Assembly: GCA_021807975.1 (NCBI GenBank)
Contig: JAKBCJ010000123.1
Span: 1 to 10,962, forward strand
DNA length: 10,962 nucleotides
Direction of reading: 5' to 3'
Source of the DNA: Pseudomonadota bacterium
GTDB lineage: Bacteria > Pseudomonadota > Alphaproteobacteria > Acetobacterales > Acetobacteraceae
This document shows positions 6,727-10,962 of this stretch, in pieces. The number at the start of each line of letters is the position of its first letter. The stretch's first letter is position 1. The notes under the pieces were generated by a model that was not told the DNA's origin, ran no database searches, and saw nothing but the letters and a program-made list of their open reading frames with translations. The position numbers and the translations under genes were made by a program.

Positions 6727-7404
6727 TCATACCAGCTTGAAGTCGTCCATCGCCGGGCGTCCGGTTACGTGCCGCCAATGATGCCAGAGCAGGCGTGCGG
6801 CCAGGGATCTGACCGGCTGCCAGGCGGTCGCGAGTTCTCGCAGCGCCTTGGGGGCAGGTCGGGTGGGCAGGGATTTCAGGTCGGCCAGCGCCGCCGCCAG
6901 GGCGATATCGCCGGACGGGAAGATGTCCAGGCGGTCCAGGGCGAACAGCAGGTAGATCTCTGCCGTCCAGCGTCCCATGCCTTTGATGGAGCCGATGGTC
7001 ACGATCGCCGCCTCGTCGTCCAGCAGCGCGATTCTGTCGGCGCTTAGGGTGCCGTCCAGGAACGCGGTGGCCAGCGCGCGCGCGTGGATGACCTTGGGCC
7101 GGGACAGGCCGGCCGCTCGCAGCACATCGTCCGATAGTTCCATCAGCGTGGCGGGTTCCAGCGCACCGGGGATCGCGCGCAGCCGGCCCCAGATCGCTGC
7201 GGCGGCCTGATTGCTGATCATCTGCGCGACGATGGCCTGGAGCAGGCCGGGAAACCCCGGTGTGCGGCGGCGCCACGGCAGCGGGCCGGCTGAGTTCAGG
7301 ATGGCGGCGAAGGCGGGATCGAGCCGGATCAACGTCTCGATCGCGGCCAGCGCGGCCCGGGGCGGAAGCGGGAAGGCGGGCGCCGCGTGGAATTCGGGGG
7401 TCAT
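6727..7404 (-). CDS. DNA-3-methyladenine glycosylase 2 family protein (AlkA-type, HhH-GPD)
   Basis: This 225-residue protein is a short AlkA-type base-excision repair glycosylase, which flips out and removes alkylated purines such as 3-methyladenine. The helical core block LLQAIVAQMISNQAAAAIW (54-72) is typical. It is followed by the helix-hairpin-helix motif IKGMGRWTAEIYLLFA (140-155) and then FPSGD (162-166), whose aspartate is the conserved catalytic residue. There is no N-terminal TBP-like AlkA domain, so it resembles the compact yeast Mag/bacterial short forms. The start ATG 7404 has no ribosome site. A TATAAC box (7412-7417 on the minus strand) ends seven bases before it, so a leaderless or near-leaderless transcript is possible, though the -35 region is poor. 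It lies 43 bases beyond the solute-binding protein gene, with the crotonase following. The functional link to these metabolic neighbours is unclear. Confidence 0.9.
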   Translation of the reverse strand: MTPEFHAAPAFPLPPRAALAAIETLIRLDPAFAAILNSAGPLPWRRRTPGFPGLLQAIVAQMISNQAAAAIWGRLRAIPGALEPATLMELSDDVLRAAGLSRPKVIHARALATAFLDGTLSADRIALLDDEAAIVTIGSIKGMGRWTAEIYLLFALDRLDIFPSGDIALAAALADLKSLPTRPAPKALRELATAWQPVRSLAARLLWHHWRHVTGRPAMDDFKLV

Positions 7405-7447
7405 GTGCTGTTATAGGCCGGACAGGGTGATTGGCCAGCGACAGCCG

Positions 7448-8647
7448 CTAAACCAGCGAACATCCTGTTTCATTCAGCGGCATGAAGGCGTCCTTACCCT
7501 GGATCGTGCCGATGGGCTCGTAAAAATCCCATTTGTGGGCGGCTTTCGCGGCGGGTTTTACGCGCCATACGTGCATCGGGTCCATCACCTGGCCGTTGGC
7601 GCGCACCGGCACGTTATCGTGGTAGAAATCGTCCACCGGCATCGCGTGCATTTTCGCCGCGACCGCGTCCGCGTCCACCGTTTTCGCTGCCTGTGCAGCC
7701 CGCATCCAGTGCATCGCGGCGGAGTAGTCGGCGGCCTGAACCATCGTCGGCGGCTGCCCCATGCGCTTCGCGAACCGCTCGCTCCATGCCCGGGTTTTCG
7801 GCGTCATGTCCCAGTAGAAGGAATTGGTCAGCACCAGGCCCTCGCACACATCCTGCCCCAGCGCGACCACGTCGGTGACGAACATCAGCAGCGTGGCGAG
7901 GTTCTGCCCGCCCTTGACGATGCCGAATTCCGCGGCCTGCTTGATGCAATTCTGCAAATCGGCACCCGCATTGGCGAATCCCACCACTTTCGCGCCGGAC
8001 GCCCTGGCCGCCACCAGCGCGCTGGAAAAATCCGTGGTACCGAGAGGAACTTTCGCATCGCCCACCACCCGGCCGCCGGCTGCTTTGACGAACCTTTCCG
8101 TGTTCGCCTGCAACGAATAGCCGAACTGGTAGTCGGCCGTAATGAAAAACCAAGATGTTCCGCCGGCTTTCGTCAGCGCCGTTCCGGTCCCTTTCGCCAG
8201 CGAGTACGTATCGGCCCAGAAATGGAACCCGTACGGCGAGCAGAACCGCCCCGTCAGGTCCGTCGCCGACGGACCGTTGCCCAGATAGATCGTCTTCTTC
8301 GCCCTGGCGACTTCCTGCACCGCAAGTCCCGACGACGTCGCACCGCCATCCACCAGCACGTTGAAGCCGGCATCGATCCACTCGCGCGCCTTGGCGCTGG
8401 AAATGTCGGGTTTGTTCTGGATATCGGCCTGCATGACCTCGATGGGGCGGCCGAGCAGATGGCCGCCGAAATCTTCGACTGCCAGTTCGACGGCGATCCT
8501 GGCGCCGGGGCCGCCGACATTGCGATAAGGGCCGGCCACATCGCTCAACAACCCAATCCGAACCGGCGACGATTGTGCCCTGAGCAGCCCCGGCCGGGCC
8601 AGGGCGATGGTGGCGGCAAGCGCCGAACGGCGTGTTAGTGTGGTCAT
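7448..8647 (-). CDS. ABC transporter substrate-binding protein, branched-chain amino acid type (Peripla_BP_6)
   Basis: This 399-residue protein carries an export leader with a twin arginine (TRRSALAATIALARPGLLRA, residues 5-24), so Tat export is possible; cleavage is expected near residue 24. The mature part is a type-I periplasmic binding protein of the LivJ/LivK kind. It opens with VRIGLLSDVAGPYRNVGGPG, then AVELAVEDFGG and a first-lobe end LVDGGATSSGLAVQEVA. The second-lobe hinge region has FFITADYQFGYSLQANTERF. In many proteobacteria such proteins bind aromatic or short organic acids rather than amino acids. ATG 8647 has GGGGAAA six bases upstream. No permease or ATPase genes are in the window, so it is an orphan here. 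It is divergent from the IclR regulator, which probably controls it. Confidence 0.92.
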   Translation of the reverse strand: MTTLTRRSALAATIALARPGLLRAQSSPVRIGLLSDVAGPYRNVGGPGARIAVELAVEDFGGHLLGRPIEVMQADIQNKPDISSAKAREWIDAGFNVLVDGGATSSGLAVQEVARAKKTIYLGNGPSATDLTGRFCSPYGFHFWADTYSLAKGTGTALTKAGGTSWFFITADYQFGYSLQANTERFVKAAGGRVVGDAKVPLGTTDFSSALVAARASGAKVVGFANAGADLQNCIKQAAEFGIVKGGQNLATLLMFVTDVVALGQDVCEGLVLTNSFYWDMTPKTRAWSERFAKRMGQPPTMVQAADYSAAMHWMRAAQAAKTVDADAVAAKMHAMPVDDFYHDNVPVRANGQVMDPMHVWRVKPAAKAAHKWDFYEPIGTIQGKDAFMPLNETGCSLV

Positions 8648-8697
8648 TGTCGTTTCCCCGCACGTCTCTTTAACGGCAGCAGAATGCCGGGAAGGTT

Positions 8698-8735
8698 TGT
8701 TGTCAACAGTAGCGTATTATTGTATATGGACAACA
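8698..8735. promoter_or_regulatory. Divergent promoter region with TGTTGTC inverted repeats (candidate IclR operator)
   Basis: Between the binding-protein gene and the IclR gene lies TGTTGTCAACA (8698-8708), a near-perfect 11-base palindrome. A further inverted copy GACAACA lies at 8729-8735, giving TGTTGTC-N24-GACAACA. The first palindrome contains a TTGTCA on the plus strand (8700-8705) that is 17 bases from TATATG (8723-8728), a plausible promoter for the regulator. It also contains a TTGACA on the minus strand (8706-8701) facing the binding-protein gene, though its -10 is weak. A protein bound here would touch both -35 boxes. Regulator identity and direction of control are inferred. Confidence 0.5.
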
Positions 8736-9505
8736 TGAACATACCAGCCCAAAAACCGCCGCGTATCAGGCAAGTGCCAGCCCTGACCCGCGGGATCGCG
8801 ATCCTGCGCCTGTTGGGGCGAAGCGATGAACCTTTGGGTGTGCATGCGATCGCCCGTGCCCTGGATCTGGTGCCCAGCACCTGCCTGCATATTCTGCGCG
8901 TCCTGGCGGATGAGCACTTGCTGGCGGTCGATCCGTCCACCAAGAAGTATACCGTCGCGGCCGGGCTGGTCGCATTGGCGCAATCCGCGTTGCGCCAGCA
9001 CACGTTTCCGGCAGTAGTGCAATCCGAACTGGAGGAGCTTGCGCGCATTTACGGTGCGACCTCCATCGGCGTGGAGGCAAGCGGGCTGGAACACATGGTT
9101 GTCGTGGCACTCGCCCGGTCCGATTCGCCGCTCCGGGTTCATGTCGATATCGGCAGCCGGTTTCCCGCGCTGATCAGCGCAACGGGGCGCTGTGTCGCCG
9201 CCTTCGGCAATTACCCCCGGGAGGAGATCGATGCGCGGTTCGCGACGTTGCGCTGGGATTCACCGCCGACACTGGCCGGTTGGCGCGGCGAGGTGCGGGC
9301 GGCGCGCGATGCCGGCTACGCGATGGATGACGGCCAGTATATACGCGGTGTCAGTATCGTGGCGGCCCCGGTGCGGATGCCGAACGGCACGATCAACGCG
9401 CTGGTCGTGGTCGGGGTCAGCGAGCAAATGCGCCGCGCCGGGCTGGAACGGATTGGCGAGGATCTGAAAAACCGGGCGGCAAGGGTATCCGCGGCGTTGG
9501 GGTGA
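8726..9505 (+). CDS. IclR family transcriptional regulator
   Basis: This is a 259-residue regulator with the two IclR domains. The N-terminal winged helix-turn-helix starts at VPALTRGIAILRLLG and continues through LGVHAIARALDLVPSTCLHI (recognition helix) to the wing KKYTVAAGLVALAQ. The C-terminal effector-binding domain follows and includes the conserved stretches HVDIGSRFPALISATGRCVA and DDGQYIRGVSIVAAPV. IclR proteins usually bind small acids and control catabolic or transport genes next to them. ATG 8726 is used here. ATG 8735 is equally possible and would fit a leaderless transcript from the TATATG box; ATG 8684 would add 14 residues. None has a ribosome site. It is divergent from the binding-protein gene and its stop is four bases from that of the convergent DpgC-like gene, so it plausibly controls both units. 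Confidence 0.93.
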   Translation: MDNMNIPAQKPPRIRQVPALTRGIAILRLLGRSDEPLGVHAIARALDLVPSTCLHILRVLADEHLLAVDPSTKKYTVAAGLVALAQSALRQHTFPAVVQSELEELARIYGATSIGVEASGLEHMVVVALARSDSPLRVHVDIGSRFPALISATGRCVAAFGNYPREEIDARFATLRWDSPPTLAGWRGEVRAARDAGYAMDDGQYIRGVSIVAAPVRMPNGTINALVVVGVSEQMRRAGLERIGEDLKNRAARVSAALG

Positions 9506-9509
9506 AATG

Positions 9510-10700
9510 CTATTTGGCGCGGCTTCCCGCCCCCCAGTTGCGCTCCAGATTGTTGATCAGCGCCGGGCTGAAATGGCATAACGCCTGTTCGCGCGCATAG
9601 ACGGCGCAGTAGCGCCGGAACGTGTCCAATGGCTCCACACCGACGCGGAAGGCGCGGCGGTTGCCGATCGCCCCGACAGCGCCGGCGCTGGTCAGCATTG
9701 CCACGGTGCTGTCGATCGCCGCGTCCATGCCGGCGGCTGGAACGATCTCGTCGCAAATCAAACGGCCCTCGGCGCTGTCGCATTCCAGGCGCCGTTCGGC
9801 CTGGATCAACTGGCGGGCGAGACGGTCGCCGGTGAAGCGCGGCAGACGCAGGTTGGCAGCACCCGGGATGATGCCTTCCTTCCGAGCGGGCAGGGTCATG
9901 AAGGCGTCGCTGGCGGCCAGGACGTAGTCCATCGTCAGCAGTATCTGGCAGTGGCCGCCGATGGCGAAGCCCTCTACGGCCGCGATCCAGGGTTTTTCGA
10001 TCCCGAAACCGTTGACGTCGTCGGGCAGCACCTCCGGCGTGGCGACACCGCGCAGATACTTATGCACGAAACCAAGTTCGCGCTGCATGTACCAAAGATA
10101 CGGTATCGTTCCATGATACAAATGGGTCAGGTTGATGCCCGCGCCGAAGATGCGGCGGCCGGCGTATTTGGGATGTTCCACCGGGTTGCCGCGCAGTACG
10201 GCGATATCGGTGCCAGGGTCCAGGATGGCGGTATCGACGCCGATTTCCATGGCATCGATCGTCCCCTGGTCCTCGGCATTCAGGTAGCGCGGATTGCTGC
10301 TCAGCAGATGCGCCGCCCGGCCGTGCCGTTCGACACGCACCGGTCCCAGATCGACAAACCCCCGGGCATCGAGAGCGGCCAGCGCGGCGGCGGTTTCGCG
10401 GCGCGGCAACAGCATCGCATGGCACAGATGCGTGCCGCAGCGCGGTTCTGCCAGGATGTGGGAAATCAGCAGGCTTTGGTGGATTTCCAGCCCCTGCTTG
10501 GCCTTCAACGGCCGCGCTTCCTCCGCGGCGAGTTCGGCCCGGGTCGGCACCAGGCCGGGATAGGCCTCCGCCGCGCACCGAACCAGTTCCTCCAGCCGAA
10601 CGAAACGGGTCATGCCGTCGGTCAGCGTGTGGTACACTGCCTCAATATTGTCGCGCAGGAAATGGTCGCGGGACGCGCGGTCGGTAAATCGGGCTCGCAT
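9510..10700 (-). CDS. Long crotonase-family protein resembling DpgC (cofactor-free 3,5-dihydroxyphenylacetyl-CoA 1,2-dioxygenase)
   Basis: At 396 residues this is much longer than a plain enoyl-CoA hydratase. About 120-130 N-terminal residues, helical and including LEIHQSLLISHILAEP (71-86), precede the crotonase domain, as in DpgC. The domain shows the first oxyanion motif FGAGINL (185-191), HKYLRG, then EKPWIAAVEGFAIGGHCQ (235-252) and LPARKEGIIPGAANLRL (260-276). The C-terminal CHFSPALINNLERNW resembles the DpgC group. The two hydratase glutamates are replaced: Gln at 252 and Ala at 262. DpgC from glycopeptide antibiotic clusters splits an aryl-acetyl-CoA with oxygen without metal or flavin. 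Whether this protein does so is inference; a thioester hydrolase or other CoA chemistry is possible. ATG 10700 lies two bases after the ligase stop, with AAGGA (10707-10711) six bases upstream, so the two are coupled. Confidence 0.8.
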   Translation of the reverse strand: MRARFTDRASRDHFLRDNIEAVYHTLTDGMTRFVRLEELVRCAAEAYPGLVPTRAELAAEEARPLKAKQGLEIHQSLLISHILAEPRCGTHLCHAMLLPRRETAAALAALDARGFVDLGPVRVERHGRAAHLLSSNPRYLNAEDQGTIDAMEIGVDTAILDPGTDIAVLRGNPVEHPKYAGRRIFGAGINLTHLYHGTIPYLWYMQRELGFVHKYLRGVATPEVLPDDVNGFGIEKPWIAAVEGFAIGGHCQILLTMDYVLAASDAFMTLPARKEGIIPGAANLRLPRFTGDRLARQLIQAERRLECDSAEGRLICDEIVPAAGMDAAIDSTVAMLTSAGAVGAIGNRRAFRVGVEPLDTFRRYCAVYAREQALCHFSPALINNLERNWGAGSRAK

Positions 10701-10702
10701 GA

Positions 10703-10962
10703 TCAGTCCTTCGGCCGCAGATCGATGACTCGCTTGGCTTTGCCTTGGGACCGTTCCAGCGTCCCCGGTTCCACTACTCTGACCTTGGTTGTCACGCCGG
10801 CAAAGACCTTAATCAAATGTTCCGCGCGCGCTTCCAGCTCCCGCAATTCGCCGCTGCCGAGTTTGCCGGCCAGGGCAGGGCGGGTTTCTACCACCACGTC
10901 CAGTTCGTCCAGGCTGCCGGGGCGGCGCAGTTCCAGCAGATAATGCGGCGCCAGCCGCGCTT
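10703..10962 (-). CDS. Phenylacetate--CoA ligase-type (PaaK-like) protein, C-terminal part only
   Basis: The gene enters from the right edge and only its last 85 residues are present. The frame is open from the edge: PHYLLELRRPGSLDELDVVV (the start of the C-terminal domain), then a helix with GELRELEARAEHLIKVFAGV, and the ending VEPGTLERSQGKAKRVIDLR. This is the mobile C-terminal domain of PaaK-type AMP-forming aryl-CoA ligases; the lysine within SQGKAKR is in the region that completes the adenylation site. Full enzymes make a CoA thioester from phenylacetate or a related aromatic acid using ATP. The actual acid cannot be told from this part. The last codons contain the ribosome site of the following DpgC-like gene, two bases downstream, so the pair forms one operon. 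Confidence 0.88.
   Translation of the reverse strand, partial: ARLAPHYLLELRRPGSLDELDVVVETRPALAGKLGSGELRELEARAEHLIKVFAGVTTKVRVVEPGTLERSQGKAKRVIDLRPKD
10707..10711 (-). promoter_or_regulatory. Ribosome binding site AAGGA inside the ligase gene end
   Basis: On the minus strand AAGGA lies six bases before ATG 10700 of the DpgC-like gene and overlaps the last codons and stop of the ligase gene. It supports this start and translational coupling of the two genes. Confidence 0.65.

Noticed and set aside
7211..8638. Open frame of 475 codons on the plus strand, opposite the solute-binding protein
   Set aside because: Its product is rich in Arg/His/Gln without family motifs, while the minus strand carries a clear binding protein with leader; it is a GC-driven antisense shadow.
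9951..10943. Plus-strand open frame of 330 codons opposite the DpgC-like and ligase genes
   Set aside because: It spans two well-recognised minus-strand genes and shows no motifs of its own.
1..10962. CRISPR arrays, tRNA or rRNA genes, riboswitches
   Set aside because: No regularly spaced repeats, no tRNA-like cloverleaf with CCA-adjacent features and no conserved RNA motif were noticed in the short intergenic regions.

Overview
The window is GC-rich, densely packed bacterial chromosome. The codon use, the protein types (a MpaB-type oxygenase, a branched-chain-amino-acid-type solute-binding protein with a twin-arginine leader, several crotonases) and a decayed IS5-type transposase suggest an alphaproteobacterium, most likely of the Acetobacteraceae/Rhodospirillales kind. 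This placement is inferred from sequence style only; there is no rRNA or marker gene here.

Layout. Positions 1-547 hold no intact gene. They contain a decayed IS5-family transposase fragment (minus strand, running off the left edge), a large imperfect palindrome (201-273) and a small element with inverted ends (336-464). Next come an MpaB-family oxygenase (plus strand, to 1423) and, convergent with it, an FAD-dependent L-2-hydroxyglutarate-oxidase-like enzyme (1430-2536, minus). Divergent from the latter is an aldose-1-epimerase-like protein (2601-3470, plus). From 8647 down to 3484 everything is on the minus strand: a solute-binding protein, an AlkA-type DNA glycosylase, a crotonase, and a tightly coupled pair of proteins of unknown function. 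An IclR-family regulator (8726-9505, plus) diverges from the solute-binding protein gene. It converges on a two-gene minus-strand unit made of the end of a phenylacetate-CoA-ligase-type enzyme and a long crotonase resembling the cofactor-free dioxygenase DpgC.

How the genes may work together. The right third reads as a small catabolic module. A periplasmic binding protein would capture an acid or aromatic substrate, a PaaK-type ligase would make its CoA thioester, and the DpgC-like crotonase would act on that thioester. The IclR regulator sits between them, with a palindromic operator candidate in the divergent promoter region. The most interesting points are this ligase/DpgC-like pair outside an antibiotic cluster, a crotonase that lacks both usual catalytic glutamates, and the unknown two-gene operon at 3484-5818.
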